DNA of 64,000 nt, taken from Streptomyces sp. PsTaAH-137. GTDB lineage: Bacteria; Actinomycetota; Actinomycetes; Streptomycetales; Streptomycetaceae. A program made the position numbers and the translations under genes. The stretch is taken from NCBI RefSeq assembly GCF_003259365.1, contig NZ_QLLY01000011.1, positions 242,286 through 306,285 of the forward strand, given 5' to 3'. Within the stretch, counting starts at the first letter, position 1. Each line of letters opens with the position of its first letter. Below the pieces are notes generated by a model. It ran no database searches. It had not been told where the DNA came from and saw only the letters and a list, made by a program, of their open reading frames with translations. Below are positions 50,603-59,950 of the stretch, piece after piece.

Positions 50603-52114
50603 TCAGCCGCCGGACAGGACCCGGACCAGATCCTCGGCCGTCCGGCACCGGTCAAGGAGCTCCTTCACGTGATTACGCGTACCGCGAAGGGGTTCGAGGG
50701 TTGGGACGCGCTGGAGCGAGTCCCGGCCGGGCAGGTCGAAGATGACCGAGTCCCAGGAGGCCGCGGCGACGTCGTCCGCGTACTGCTCCAGGCAGCGCCC
50801 CCGGAAGTACGCCCGGGTGTCCTCCGGAGGCTGCGTACGGGCCCGCTCGACCTCCGCCTCGTCCAGGAGGCGCTTCATCTTGCCCCGGGCCGCCAGACGG
50901 TTGTACAGGCCCTTCTCGGCGCGTACGTCGGCGTACTGAAGGTCGAGGAGGTGCAGCTTGGCCGCGTCCCAGTCGAGGCCGTCCCGGCGCCGGTAGCCCT
51001 CCATCAGCTCCCGCTTGGTGACCCAGTCCAGCTCGCCGGAGAGGCTCATCGGGTCGGTCTCCAGGCGGCCGAGGACGTCCTCCCAGCGGGACAGCACGTC
51101 CTTGGTCTGCTCGTCGGCGTCCGCGCCGAAGCGCTCCTCGACATATTTCCTGGCCAGCTCGTAGTACTCCATCTGGAGCTGTACCGCGGTGAGGGTGCGG
51201 CCGCTGCGCAGGGTGATCAGGTGCTGGAGGGTGGGGTCGTGCGAGACCTGGTGGAGGGTGCGGACGGGCTGGTCCACCGCCAGGTCCACGGCGATGAACC
51301 CGTCCTCGATCATGGACAGGACCAGGGCCGTCGTGCCGAGCTTCAGGTAGGTCGAGATCTCGGAGAGGTTCGCGTCGCCGATGATCACGTGCAGGCGCCG
51401 GTACTTCTCGGCATCCGAGTGCGGCTCGTCGCGCGTGTTGATGATGGGCCGCTTGAGCGTCGTCTCCAGGCCGACCTCGACCTCGAAGTAGTCGGAGCGC
51501 TGGCTGATCTGGAACCCGTGCTCGTGGCCGTCCTGACCGATGCCGACGCGGCCGGCGCCGGTGACCACCTGGCGGGAGACGAAGAAGGGCGTCAGGTGCC
51601 GCACGATGTCCGAGAAGGGGGTCTCCCGCTTCATCAGGTAGTTCTCGTGCGTCCCGTAGGAGGCGCCCTTGTTGTCGGTGTTGTTCTTGTAGAGGTGGAT
51701 GGGCTGCGCCCCGGGCAACTGGGCGGCCCGCTCCGCGGCCTCGGCCATGATGCGCTCGCCGGCCTTGTCCCACAGGACGGCGTCCCGGGGATTGGTGATC
51801 TCCGGGGAGCTGTATTCGGGGTGCGCGTGGTCCACGTAGAGCCGCGCGCCGTTGGTGAGGATGACATTGGCCAGGCCGATGTCCTCGTCGGTGAGCTGAC
51901 TGGAGTCGGCGGCCTCCCGCGCGAGGTCGAAGCCTCGGGCGTCGCGCAGCGGGTTCTCCTCCTCGAAGTCCCAGCGGGCCCGGCGGGCCCGGTGCATCGC
52001 CGCGGCGTAGGCGTTGACGATCTGGGACGAGGTGAGCATGGCATTGGCGTTGGGGTGGCCGGGCACGGAGATTCCGTACTCGGTCTCGATGCCCATTACT
52101 CGCCGTACGGTCAT
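50603..52114 (-). CDS. dop: Pup deamidase/depupylase
   Basis: 503 residues, paralogue of PafA with GIETEYGISVPGHPNAN, LYVDHAHPEYSSPE, LYKNNTDNKGASYGTHENY and INTRDEPHSDAEKY. The Dop-loop region after the first strands (about 38-75, EEENPLRDARGFDLAREAA) distinguishes it from PafA. It deamidates Pup's C-terminal Gln and removes Pup from proteins. ATG at 52112-52114 with AAGGAGGG upstream. It is 140 nt from pup. Confidence 0.98.
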   Translation of the reverse strand: MTVRRVMGIETEYGISVPGHPNANAMLTSSQIVNAYAAAMHRARRARWDFEEENPLRDARGFDLAREAADSSQLTDEDIGLANVILTNGARLYVDHAHPEYSSPEITNPRDAVLWDKAGERIMAEAAERAAQLPGAQPIHLYKNNTDNKGASYGTHENYLMKRETPFSDIVRHLTPFFVSRQVVTGAGRVGIGQDGHEHGFQISQRSDYFEVEVGLETTLKRPIINTRDEPHSDAEKYRRLHVIIGDANLSEISTYLKLGTTALVLSMIEDGFIAVDLAVDQPVRTLHQVSHDPTLQHLITLRSGRTLTAVQLQMEYYELARKYVEERFGADADEQTKDVLSRWEDVLGRLETDPMSLSGELDWVTKRELMEGYRRRDGLDWDAAKLHLLDLQYADVRAEKGLYNRLAARGKMKRLLDEAEVERARTQPPEDTRAYFRGRCLEQYADDVAAASWDSVIFDLPGRDSLQRVPTLEPLRGTRNHVKELLDRCRTAEDLVRVLSGG

Positions 52115-52328
52115 GCGGCCCTCCTTGCCCGGCGGCGCCCTCGGTCGGGGGCGGCGCTCAAGTACCGCTGGTTCTCCGGTGCGTGTGCGGTGCCCGTCCC
52201 CGCACGGCGCGACTCGGCGGCAGAGAAGAGCCTAGAACGCCTTTGCGCTGGTGGGGAGATCATTTGCGTCATTGCTTTGCTCCGACGTCGGGCGGGCGGT
52301 CGCGTGGTGGTGGCCCGATGGTTGCCTG

Positions 52329-52372
52329 GAAAAACAGTGGGCTGCGGGTACCCGGTTCGGGCACCCGCAGCC
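52329..52372 (-). terminator. Terminator of arc
   Basis: On the minus strand GGCTGCGGGT and ACCCGCAGCC form a 10-bp stem around a 13-nt loop (52340-52372), followed by CACTGTTTTT. It ends 11 nt after the arc stop. The rest of 52115-52382 shows no gene. Confidence 0.8.
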
Positions 52373-52382
52373 ACCCTGCTTT

Positions 52383-54149
52383 TTACAGGTACTGACCGGT
52401 GTTCGCCACCGTGTCGATGGAGCGTCCGGTGTCCGCGCCCTGCTTTCCGGTGACGAGCGTGCGGATGTAGACGATCCGCTCGCCCTTCTTTCCGGAGATT
52501 CGGGCCCAGTCGTCGGGGTTGGTGGTGTTCGGCAGGTCCTCGTTCTCCTTGAACTCGTCGATGCAAGCCTGGAGGAGATGAGCGACCCGGAGGCCCTTCT
52601 GGTTCTGGTCGAGGAACTGCTTGATGGCCATCTTCTTGGCGCGGCCCACGATGTTCTCGATCATCGCGCCGGAGTTGAAGTCCTTGAAGTACAGGACTTC
52701 CTTGTCGCCATTGGCGTACGTGACTTCCAGGAAGCGGTTCTCCTCGGATTCCGCGTACATGTGCTCCACAGCCGTCTGGATCATGGCGTGGACCGTGGCG
52801 GCCTTGTCGCTGCCGTGCTCGCCGAGGTCCTCGGTGTGCAGCGGCAGGCGGTCCGTGAGGTACTTCCCGAAGATGTCCTTCGCGGCCTCGGCGTCCGGGC
52901 GCTCGATCTTGATCTTCACATCGAGCCGGCCGGGTCGCAGAATGGCGGGGTCGATCATGTCCTCGCGGTTCGAGGCGCCGATCACCACGACGTTCTGCAG
53001 GCCCTCCACACCGTCGATCTCGGCGAGCAGCTGCGGGACGATGGTGTTCTCCACGTCCGAGCTGACACCGGAGCCACGGGTGCGGAACAGGGACTCCATC
53101 TCGTCGAAGAAGACGATGACGGGGGTGCCCTCGCTGGCCTTCTCACGGGCGCGCTGGAAGACGAGCCGGATCTGCCGCTCGGTCTCACCGACGTACTTGT
53201 TGAGAAGCTCGGGACCCTTGATGTTCAGGAAGAAGCTCTTGCCCTGGCCCTGTCCGGTCACCTCGGCGACCTTCTTGGCGAGGGAGTTGGCGACCGCCTT
53301 CGCGATGAGGGTCTTGCCGCATCCGGGGGGCCCGTAGAGCAGGACGCCCTTGGGCGGCCGCAGCTCGTGCTCCCGGTAGAGGTCCGGGTAGAGGTACGGC
53401 AGCTCGACCGCGTCGCGGATCAGCTCGATCTGGTTGCCCAGGCCGCCGATCTGGTCGTAGCCGATGTCCGGGACCTCTTCGAGGACCAGTTCCTCGACTT
53501 CGCTCTTCGGTACGACTTCGTAGACATAGCCGGATCGGGGTTCGAGAAGAAGGGCGTCGCCGGGGCGGATGGTGACGTCCAGCAGAGGCTCGGCGAGCCT
53601 CACCACCCGCTCCTCGTCGGTGTGCCCGGTGACGAGGGCGCGCTCGCCGTCCTCAAGGATCTCCTTGAGGGTGACGATGTCGCCCACGCTCTCGTACTCC
53701 ATGGCCTCGACCACGTTGAGCGCTTCGTTGAGCATTACTTCCTGGCCGCGCCGAAGCTCTTCGAGTTCGACGCTCGGGCTCACGTTCACGCGGAGTTTGC
53801 GGCCGCCGGTGAAAATGTCGGCGGTGCCGTCCTCATTCGCGGTGAGGAAGACTCCGAAACCGGCCGGCGGCTGTGCGAGCCGGTCGACTTCCTCCTTGAG
53901 GGCCACGATCTGGTCGCGGGCCTCGCGGAGCGTATTCGCGAGCCGTTCGTTCTGGGCGGACACGCCGGCCAGGTTGGTCTGCAACTCGACGATCCGCTCT
54001 TCGAGAATCCTCGTATGACGCGGAGAGTCGGCGAGCTTGCGCCGCAGGACGGCGATTTCCTGCTCGAGATAGGCAATCTGTCCGGCAGGGTCGTCGGACC
54101 CTCGTCCCGGGCGGATGCCGCGGTTGATGTCGTCGTCGTGGGCTGCCAC
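52383..54149 (-). CDS. arc: Proteasome-associated AAA+ ATPase (Arc/Mpa)
   Basis: 588 residues from GTG (54147-54149) with GGAGG 8 nt upstream. Order: N-terminal coiled coil (about 24-93) that binds Pup, OB domains (about 95-215), AAA+ module with Walker A GPPGCGKT (273-280) and Walker B VIVFFDEMES, and the C-terminal GQYL that docks into the alpha ring. It unfolds pupylated proteins into PrcAB. Confidence 0.98.
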   Translation of the reverse strand: MAAHDDDINRGIRPGRGSDDPAGQIAYLEQEIAVLRRKLADSPRHTRILEERIVELQTNLAGVSAQNERLANTLREARDQIVALKEEVDRLAQPPAGFGVFLTANEDGTADIFTGGRKLRVNVSPSVELEELRRGQEVMLNEALNVVEAMEYESVGDIVTLKEILEDGERALVTGHTDEERVVRLAEPLLDVTIRPGDALLLEPRSGYVYEVVPKSEVEELVLEEVPDIGYDQIGGLGNQIELIRDAVELPYLYPDLYREHELRPPKGVLLYGPPGCGKTLIAKAVANSLAKKVAEVTGQGQGKSFFLNIKGPELLNKYVGETERQIRLVFQRAREKASEGTPVIVFFDEMESLFRTRGSGVSSDVENTIVPQLLAEIDGVEGLQNVVVIGASNREDMIDPAILRPGRLDVKIKIERPDAEAAKDIFGKYLTDRLPLHTEDLGEHGSDKAATVHAMIQTAVEHMYAESEENRFLEVTYANGDKEVLYFKDFNSGAMIENIVGRAKKMAIKQFLDQNQKGLRVAHLLQACIDEFKENEDLPNTTNPDDWARISGKKGERIVYIRTLVTGKQGADTGRSIDTVANTGQYL

Positions 54150-54424
54150 GGTCCTCACCTCCTCCAAGGGGAGCTGGACGCTTCCAGACCCTACCTGGGC
54201 GGGTGTCGATTGAAACCCCTAGATCACAAAGACGGTCGAGGTGTGTCCGATCTTCACCCTTGCGCTCTCCCTCACGCCAGTGGAATACCCACCCAACAAC
54301 ATCGGAAAGCGGCCGGTTGTAGGGTCGAAGTGTTCAACACCCGTCAGGGCTGGCCCGACTTGCGTCTGTGAAGTCGGTTTCCGGACAGTGCGGCAGAGCC
54401 CGACACAGGGAGCGGCAGGAGATC

Positions 54425-54739
54425 ATGACCGTGCAGCAAGAGGCCGGATCCGGCACCGACACCAGTGAGGCGCTGGAGGTCTGGATCGACCAGGATCTGT
54501 GCACCGGCGACGGGATCTGTGCCCAGTACGCGCCCGAGGTCTTCGAGTTGGACATCGACGGGCTCGCCTATGTGAAGGACGCGGAGGACGAGCTGCTCCA
54601 GCAGCCGGGGGCCGCCACGCCGGTGCCGCTGCCGCTCCTCACGGACGTGGTGGCGTCCGCGAAGGAGTGCCCGGGTGACTGTATCCATGTACGTCGCGTT
54701 TCGGACAGCGTCGAGGTCTACGGGCCGGACGCGGAGTGA
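54425..54739 (+). CDS. Ferredoxin
   Basis: 104 residues. Cysteines in LCTGDGICAQYAPEVF and ECPGDCIHV make a 3Fe-4S or 4Fe-4S-type pattern of the small actinobacterial ferredoxins that feed P450s. The ATG at 54425 has GGAG upstream. It is divergent from arc across about 275 nt and is followed by a very strong hairpin. Its redox partner is not evident here; the P450 at 29.8 kb is far away. Confidence 0.9.
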   Translation: MTVQQEAGSGTDTSEALEVWIDQDLCTGDGICAQYAPEVFELDIDGLAYVKDAEDELLQQPGAATPVPLPLLTDVVASAKECPGDCIHVRRVSDSVEVYGPDAE

Positions 54740-54748
54740 GTGACTGAT

Positions 54749-54805
54749 CCTCGCGCGCGAAAGGGCCCCGCACACCGGGTGTGCGGGGCCCTTTCGCGCG
54801 CGAGG
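54749..54805. terminator. 27-bp perfect hairpin terminator, bidirectional
   Basis: Perfect 27-bp arms (54749-54775 and 54779-54805) around a CGG loop, between the stops of the ferredoxin gene and the convergent gene at 54806. It is the longest uninterrupted stem in the window. Confidence 0.9.
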
Positions 54806-55450
54806 TCAGGCGCTCTGTGCGGCCGCGGGGGTGGAGCGGACGAACGCGCCGTTCTTCCACTGCCACTTGGCCTTCTCGTGGACGTCGGGCCGGTAGCGGG
54901 GCACGTCGGGCGACGAGTAGCCGTCGAGGGAAGCCGTGACGGCTCCGTCGCGCACCGCGAGGCCGGTGACCGTGAAGGAGTCCTTCGGGTCGACGAGGGT
55001 GGCGACGACGCGGGGCTTGCCGTCGCCGGAGCGGGTCAGTACGTACACGCCGTTCGGCGGGGTGCCGGAGCCGGCGTCGCAGCGGACGACCGCGACCGTC
55101 TCGGGCCGGCCGTCGCCGTCGAGGTCTCCGGTGGCCTTCTTCTGGACGAGGACCTCGACCGGCCCGCAGTCGAGCGGGAAGTCGGCCTTCGCCGGGTCGG
55201 GCGGGGTGACGGCCGCGCCGTGCGCGGCGGGTGACGCGGTGTCCGCCTGGGCCGCGGTGGCGGAGCCCGGCTGCAGGAAGCCGGAGAGTGCCACGACGCC
55301 GGCGAGGGCCGCCGCGGTGGCGAGCCAGTGGATGGGACGGGTGGTGGTGTGCGCCAGTTCCGGGAGCGTCGGCCGGGGGGGCTGCTGCACTAGGAGCGTC
55401 TCCTGTGAGGGCTGTGCCGGTGGGGTGGCCAGCATCGTGCCATACGTCAC
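54806..55450 (-). CDS. Membrane-anchored protein of unknown function
   Basis: 214 residues from GTG (55448-55450); an internal ATG at 55433-55435 is equally possible and neither has a clear ribosome site. An N-terminal Pro-rich cytoplasmic segment, one hydrophobic helix (IHWLATAAALAGVVALSGF) and an external domain of about 140 residues with GDLDGDGRPETVAVVRCDAG, an EF/FG-GAP-like calcium loop. I do not recognise the family beyond conservation in Streptomyces. Confidence 0.8.
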   Translation of the reverse strand: MTYGTMLATPPAQPSQETLLVQQPPRPTLPELAHTTTRPIHWLATAAALAGVVALSGFLQPGSATAAQADTASPAAHGAAVTPPDPAKADFPLDCGPVEVLVQKKATGDLDGDGRPETVAVVRCDAGSGTPPNGVYVLTRSGDGKPRVVATLVDPKDSFTVTGLAVRDGAVTASLDGYSSPDVPRYRPDVHEKAKWQWKNGAFVRSTPAAAQSA

Positions 55451-55536
55451 ACAGGAGGGGAACGGCGGGGTCGCCTGTTTTCCCAGGTGATCTCAGTGCT
55501 CAGTGCTCAGTGCTGCCGGAGGGTCAACGTGCGAAC

Positions 55537-55580
55537 GCCGCCGCCGAGTTCCCGTACGGGACGGGGAACTCGGCGGCGGC
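55537..55580 (-). terminator. Terminator of trmI
   Basis: A 17-bp stem (GCCGCCGCCGAGTTCCC and its complement) with a 10-nt loop, 40 nt after the trmI stop on the minus strand. Confidence 0.8.
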
Positions 55581-55619
55581 GTCGGTGCGTTGTGCGGTGG
55601 TACGGGTGACGGGCCCGGC

Positions 55620-56525
55620 TCAGCGGCCGCGGGCACCGCCGTCCGCGTTCGGGCCCTCGTAGTCCTCGCCGTAGGCGCCCTTGGCGGGGCGGCGGCGGCG
55701 CATGGGCGGCTCGACGCCGTCCGCGAGGCGGCGGGCGGTGAGCAGGAAGCCGGTGTGGCCGATCATCCGGTGGTCGGGACGGACCGCGAGGCCCTCCACG
55801 TGCCAGTTGCGGATCATCGACTCCCAGGAGGTCGGCTCGTTGAAGCAGCCGATCTCGCGGATGGACTCCACGGTGCGGGCCAGCTGGGTGGTGGTGGCCA
55901 CGTAGCAGCAGAGGATGCCGCCGGGGACGAGCGCCTTCTTGACGACGTCCAGGCACTCCCAGGGGGCGAGCATGTCCAGGATGACGCGGTCGACGTCGCC
56001 GTCGGACAGGTTGTCCTGGAGGTCGCCGACGGTGAGCTGCCAGGCGGGGTGCGGGCCGCCGAAGTAGCGCTCGACGTTCCCCTTGGCGATCTCGGCGAAG
56101 TCCTCGCGGCGCTCGTACGAGTGCAGCATGCCCTCGTCGCCGATGGCGCGGAGCAGGAAGCTGCTCAGCGAGCCGGAGCCCACCCCCGCCTCGACGACGC
56201 GCGCGCCGGGGAAGATGTCGGCGAAGGCCAGGATCTGCCCCGCGTCCTTGGGGTAGACCACGGCGGCGCCGCGGGGCATGGACAGGACATAGTCGGGGAG
56301 CAGGGGGCGCAGCGCCAGATAGGCGACGTTTCCGGTGGTGCGGACAACGCTGCCCTCGGGAGCGCCGATCAGCTCGTCGTGCGGGAAGGAACCCTTGTGG
56401 GTGTGGAAGTTCTTTCCCTCTTCGAGCGTGAACGTGTAGTGGCGGCCCTTGGGGTCGGTCAGCTGAACCTGGTCCCCGACCTTGAAGGGCCCGCGTCGGC
56501 GGGCGGCACCGGTCGGTTCGGACAT
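55620..56525 (-). CDS. trmI: tRNA (adenine-58-N1)-methyltransferase TrmI
   Basis: 301 residues. An N-terminal beta domain (VGDQVQLTDPKGRHYTFTLE) precedes the Rossmann SAM domain with VVEAGVGSGSLSSFLL, and the motif LDMLAPWECLD. It methylates A58 in the T-loop of tRNAs. ATG at 56523-56525. A neighbour of the proteasome genes in most actinobacteria. The C-terminal 40 residues are basic and disordered. Confidence 0.96.
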   Translation of the reverse strand: MSEPTGAARRRGPFKVGDQVQLTDPKGRHYTFTLEEGKNFHTHKGSFPHDELIGAPEGSVVRTTGNVAYLALRPLLPDYVLSMPRGAAVVYPKDAGQILAFADIFPGARVVEAGVGSGSLSSFLLRAIGDEGMLHSYERREDFAEIAKGNVERYFGGPHPAWQLTVGDLQDNLSDGDVDRVILDMLAPWECLDVVKKALVPGGILCCYVATTTQLARTVESIREIGCFNEPTSWESMIRNWHVEGLAVRPDHRMIGHTGFLLTARRLADGVEPPMRRRRPAKGAYGEDYEGPNADGGARGR

Positions 56526-56590
56526 GTGACCAGAATACCGGGCGCGGGGCGCGGCGCCGACCACCGTGGAGCGGCCGCGGAGCGGTGCTC

Positions 56591-58069
56591 TCAGTTGGGG
56601 CGGGCCATCGCCTTGACGAACGCGCGCTCGACGTCGGCCGCGGAGAGGACGCCGTAGATCGCGCCGTTCTCCTCGACCACCAGGTATTCGGTCGCCGGGG
56701 TCGCGCGGAGGGTGTCGAGGAGGTCCTCGCCGGCGAGCTCCGCCGAGACGCGCATGCCGTCCGTGAGGTCCTGGGCGAGGCCGCTGACCGGGACCCAGGG
56801 GCGGCGGTGCTCGGGGACGCCAACGATGGCGGCCTCGCGGACGATCGAGCGGGGTTCGCCGTCGGGGTCGACGACGACCAGGGCGCGGGCCCCCGCCTCG
56901 TTCGCCCGGCGCAGGGCCTCGGAGAGCGGGGTCGTGTGCTCGACCGGGACGGCGCGCCGGGTCAGGCTGCGGGCGCGCAGCTCCGGCAGGTGTTCGCGCA
57001 GCCGGGCCATGCGCAGGCTGTTGCCGGCGCCGGTCCAGATGATCGCGGCGAGGATGGCGGCCAGGAGCGCGTCGGTGACCGTGTCCATGCTGCTCGTGTC
57101 CTGCGTGTTCGAGCCCAGGGCGTCGGTCTGGGTGAGCAGCGGCAGGCCGATGAGGACGGCGATGGCGAGGGCGCGGCCGACCCAGGCGGCGGCGATCGTG
57201 CCGCTCATGGGCTTGCCGGTGATCTTCCAGACGACGGCGCGCAGCATCCGGCCGCCGTCGAGGGGCAGGCCGGGCAGCAGGTTGAACGCGGCGACGATGA
57301 GATTCGAGACCATCAGGCCGGCGAGCAGCACGCCCGGCACGGTCCCCGGTTCGACCGCCTTCATACAGAGGTAGAAGACGCCGGCGAGGACGAGGGAGAG
57401 CAGCGGGCCGACGAACGCGAGCACGAATTCGCGGCCCGGGGTCTCGGACTCCTTCTCGATCTCCGAGACGCCGCCGAAGAACTGCAGCCGGATCCGGCGC
57501 ACCGGAAGCTTGTAGCGCAGGGCCGCGACGGTGTGGGCGAGCTCGTGGACGAGCACGGAGGCGTAGAAGGCGACGGCGAAGAAGAGGGCGACCAGGTAGC
57601 GGGCGGCGCCGAGCTCCGGCAGCACCCGGTCGAGCTGGCCGCCGAACACCCAGGTGATGAGCGCGGCGACGAGGAACCAGCTGGGCGCCACATAGACCGG
57701 GACGCCGAACGGGCGGCCCATCAGCAGACCGCCGCGGGGCTCGGGCGGCTTGGCGGGACCCTTGCGCCGGCCGGAGGTGGCGGCGGCGCGCTCGGGGTGC
57801 CGGTCGTGGGGGCCGGTCGCCTGCGCGTCGGTCGCGTGCGGTTGCTTGTCGGGGGTCGGCGCCTCGTCGGGGGTCGCCGAGGCGTCGGGCCCGGGGCCCT
57901 GTTCCTCCCGGTCCGGTCCGGCGGTGTCCCGCCGGGATGCGTCGTCCGGGCCGGAGCCTGTGCGCTCGGCCATGGTGTCGGCCCGGTCCGTCGCGGGACG
58001 CGCCCCGGTGTGCTCCGCGGGCGGGGTCGCCTCGCCGGTGCCGGACTGCGGCTGCCCGCTCTCGTCCAC
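56591..58069 (-). CDS. Site-2 protease (M50) with CBS domains
   Basis: 492 residues from GTG (58067-58069), with GAGGGA about 5 nt upstream. A disordered N-terminal 110 residues precede a membrane metalloprotease core with zinc motif HELAH and third ligand in LLPGLPLDGGRM, several helices, and two C-terminal CBS domains (about 375-490). It cleaves substrates within the membrane and CBS may sense adenine nucleotides. Known homologues are the Rv2625c type. Divergent from the nuclease gene. Confidence 0.93.
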   Translation of the reverse strand: MDESGQPQSGTGEATPPAEHTGARPATDRADTMAERTGSGPDDASRRDTAGPDREEQGPGPDASATPDEAPTPDKQPHATDAQATGPHDRHPERAAATSGRRKGPAKPPEPRGGLLMGRPFGVPVYVAPSWFLVAALITWVFGGQLDRVLPELGAARYLVALFFAVAFYASVLVHELAHTVAALRYKLPVRRIRLQFFGGVSEIEKESETPGREFVLAFVGPLLSLVLAGVFYLCMKAVEPGTVPGVLLAGLMVSNLIVAAFNLLPGLPLDGGRMLRAVVWKITGKPMSGTIAAAWVGRALAIAVLIGLPLLTQTDALGSNTQDTSSMDTVTDALLAAILAAIIWTGAGNSLRMARLREHLPELRARSLTRRAVPVEHTTPLSEALRRANEAGARALVVVDPDGEPRSIVREAAIVGVPEHRRPWVPVSGLAQDLTDGMRVSAELAGEDLLDTLRATPATEYLVVEENGAIYGVLSAADVERAFVKAMARPN

Positions 58070-58247
58070 GGTGATCCCTCGGTCCCCTCGTTCGAGCGTC
58101 TCCCGCCGCCGGGCGGGACGTTCTGGCGTCGATGGTATGCGGACGGTGTCCGTCGGCCCCCGCCGACTCCCCCGGGCCACGGTACGCAAGACGCGGTGGA
58201 GCGCGCAGGTGCCTGACTGTCGGTGGCGGGCCGTAACGTGGTGAGGC

Positions 58248-59168
58248 ATGGAGACCAGTACGACGACGGGCCCTGAGAGCGGCCCGGAAAAGCCCGCCGC
58301 GCGGCCGGCCTCGCTGTCGCCCTCGCGCGCGAGCGATTTCATGCAGTGCCCGTTGCTGTACCGGTTCCGGGTGATCGACAAGCTGCCGGAGAAGCCGAGC
58401 GAGGCGGCGACCAGAGGCACCCTGGTCCATGCGGTGCTGGAGCGGCTCTTCGACGCCCCGGCGCTGGAGCGGACGGCGCAGCGCGCCAAGTCGCTGATCC
58501 CGGGGCAGTGGGACCGGCTGCGCGAGGCGCGGCCCGAGCTGGCCGAGTTGTTCGCGGACGCCGACGAAGGTGCCGCGGGCGAGCGGATGACCCGCTGGCT
58601 GGGGGATGCCGAGCGGCTGGTCGACCGCTGGTTCACGCTGGAGGACCCGACGCGTCTGGAGCCCGCCGAGCGGGAGCTGTTCGTCGAGGCGGAGCTGGAG
58701 TCGGGGCTCAGGCTGCGCGGGATCATCGACCGGGTCGACGTGGCGCCGACCGGCGACGTGCGGATCGTCGACTACAAGACGGGCAAGGCGCCCCGCCCCG
58801 AGTACGCCGAGGGCGCCCTGTTCCAGATGAAGTTCTACGCGCTGGTGGTGTGGCGGCTGAAGGGGGTCGTGCCGCGGCGGCTGCAGCTCGTCTATCTCGG
58901 GAGCGGGGACGTCATCACGTACGACCCGGTCATCTCCGACCTGGAGCGGGTGGAGCGGAAGCTGCACGCGCTGTGGGAGGCGATCCAGCTCGCCACGGAG
59001 AGCGGGGACTGGCGGCCGCGGCCGACGAAGCTCTGCGGCTGGTGCGATCACCAGGCCGTCTGTCCGGAATTCGGCGGTACTCCCCCGCCCTATCCGCTGC
59101 AGATCGTGGCGGCCGTGCCGCCGCCCGCGCAGGAGTCGGTCAGGGCGGCCGAGTCGGGCGAGGTCTAG
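58248..59168 (+). CDS. RecB-like PD-(D/E)XK nuclease with Fe-S cysteines
   Basis: 306 residues. The nuclease core has LVHAVLERLFD, GIIDRVDV and IVDYKTGKAP (D-x-D/E-x-K type). One cysteine near residue 34 (MQCPLLYRF) and three in CGWCDHQAVC (near 262-273) form the 4Fe-4S clamp seen in AddB-type nucleases. It is a stand-alone exonuclease domain probably for DNA repair. ATG at 58248. The response-regulator gene starts 38 nt after its stop. Confidence 0.93.
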   Translation: METSTTTGPESGPEKPAARPASLSPSRASDFMQCPLLYRFRVIDKLPEKPSEAATRGTLVHAVLERLFDAPALERTAQRAKSLIPGQWDRLREARPELAELFADADEGAAGERMTRWLGDAERLVDRWFTLEDPTRLEPAERELFVEAELESGLRLRGIIDRVDVAPTGDVRIVDYKTGKAPRPEYAEGALFQMKFYALVVWRLKGVVPRRLQLVYLGSGDVITYDPVISDLERVERKLHALWEAIQLATESGDWRPRPTKLCGWCDHQAVCPEFGGTPPPYPLQIVAAVPPPAQESVRAAESGEV

Positions 59169-59206
59169 CAGGGCAGAATGGGCCCGGACTACCGAAGGAG
59201 TGTTTC

Positions 59207-59878
59207 GTGGCGATCCGTGTCCTACTGGTCGACGACCAGCCTCTGCTGCGTACGGGCTTCCGGATGATTCTGGAGGCCGAGCAGGACATCGCGGTCGTCG
59301 GTGAGGCCGGGGACGGCCTCCAGGCGCTCGATCAGGTGCGCGCGCTGCAGCCCGATGTGGTGCTGATGGACATCCGGATGCCGCGGATGGACGGGGTCGA
59401 GGCGACCCGGCAGATCACCGGCCCGGGGCGGGACGGCCCGGCGAAGGTGCTCGTGCTGACGACCTTCGATCTGGACGAGTACGTCGTGGAGGCGCTGAAG
59501 GCGGGGGCCAGCGGCTTCCTCCTCAAGGACGCCCCGGCCAATGAGCTGGTCCAGGCGATCCGGGTGGTGGCCGCCGGTGAGGCGATGCTGGCGCCGAGCA
59601 TCACGCGCCGCCTGCTCGACAAGTACGCGGACCATCTGCCGTCGGGCGACGAGCCGGTGCCGGACACACTGCACACGCTGACCGAGCGCGAGGTCGAGGT
59701 GCTCAAGCTGGTCGCGCGCGGGCTGTCGAACGCGGAGATCGCCGCCGACCTGTTCGTGAGCGAGACGACGGTGAAGACCCATGTCGGCCATGTGCTGACG
59801 AAGCTGGGACTGCGCGACCGGGTGCAGGCGGCGGTGTACGCGTACGAGAGCGGACTGGTCCGGCCGGGCGCCCAGTAG
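59207..59878 (+). CDS. NarL/LuxR-type response regulator
   Basis: 223 residues from GTG at 59207 (GAAGGAG upstream). The receiver domain has VDDQP, phospho-acceptor Asp in VVLMDIRMPRMDG and Lys in FLLKDAP; the C-terminal LuxR HTH has LTEREVEVLKLVARGLSNAEI and TVKTHVGHVL. No sensor kinase is adjacent, so it is an orphan here. It may share a transcript with the RecB-like gene. Confidence 0.95.
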   Translation: MAIRVLLVDDQPLLRTGFRMILEAEQDIAVVGEAGDGLQALDQVRALQPDVVLMDIRMPRMDGVEATRQITGPGRDGPAKVLVLTTFDLDEYVVEALKAGASGFLLKDAPANELVQAIRVVAAGEAMLAPSITRRLLDKYADHLPSGDEPVPDTLHTLTEREVEVLKLVARGLSNAEIAADLFVSETTVKTHVGHVLTKLGLRDRVQAAVYAYESGLVRPGAQ

Positions 59879-59891
59879 GCCCTGACGACAC

Positions 59892-59933
59892 CATGAAGGC
59901 GGCGGCCACCTTTCGGTGGCCGCCGCCTTCATG
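59892..59933. terminator. Bidirectional terminator
   Basis: A 19-bp perfect stem (CATGAAGGCGGCGGCCACC and complement) with TTTC loop between the convergent stops at 59878 and 59951. Confidence 0.85.
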
Positions 59934-59950
59934 TGCGTACGGGGAGGGGA

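Noticed and set aside
50464..50655. A short frame between pup and dop
   Set aside because: It overlaps the dop 3' end, has no ribosome site and no recognisable sequence.
52111..52566. A 151-codon minus-strand frame between arc and dop
   Set aside because: It runs through the arc terminator and overlaps the arc C-terminus in another frame; composition is Arg/Pro-rich without motifs.
54150..54424. Promoter elements between arc and the ferredoxin gene
   Set aside because: Both promoters must lie here, but the candidate hexamers I found were too weak to report.
55492..55512. Triplicated CTCAGTG (7-bp tandem repeat)
   Set aside because: Three short copies in an intergenic region are compatible with simple slippage; no feature is associated. 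A CRISPR or iteron role is not supported.
55620..59051. A 1143-codon minus-strand frame
   Set aside because: Only its last 301 codons (TrmI) are real. The rest is an out-of-frame reading of the site-2 protease gene and an antisense reading of the nuclease gene.
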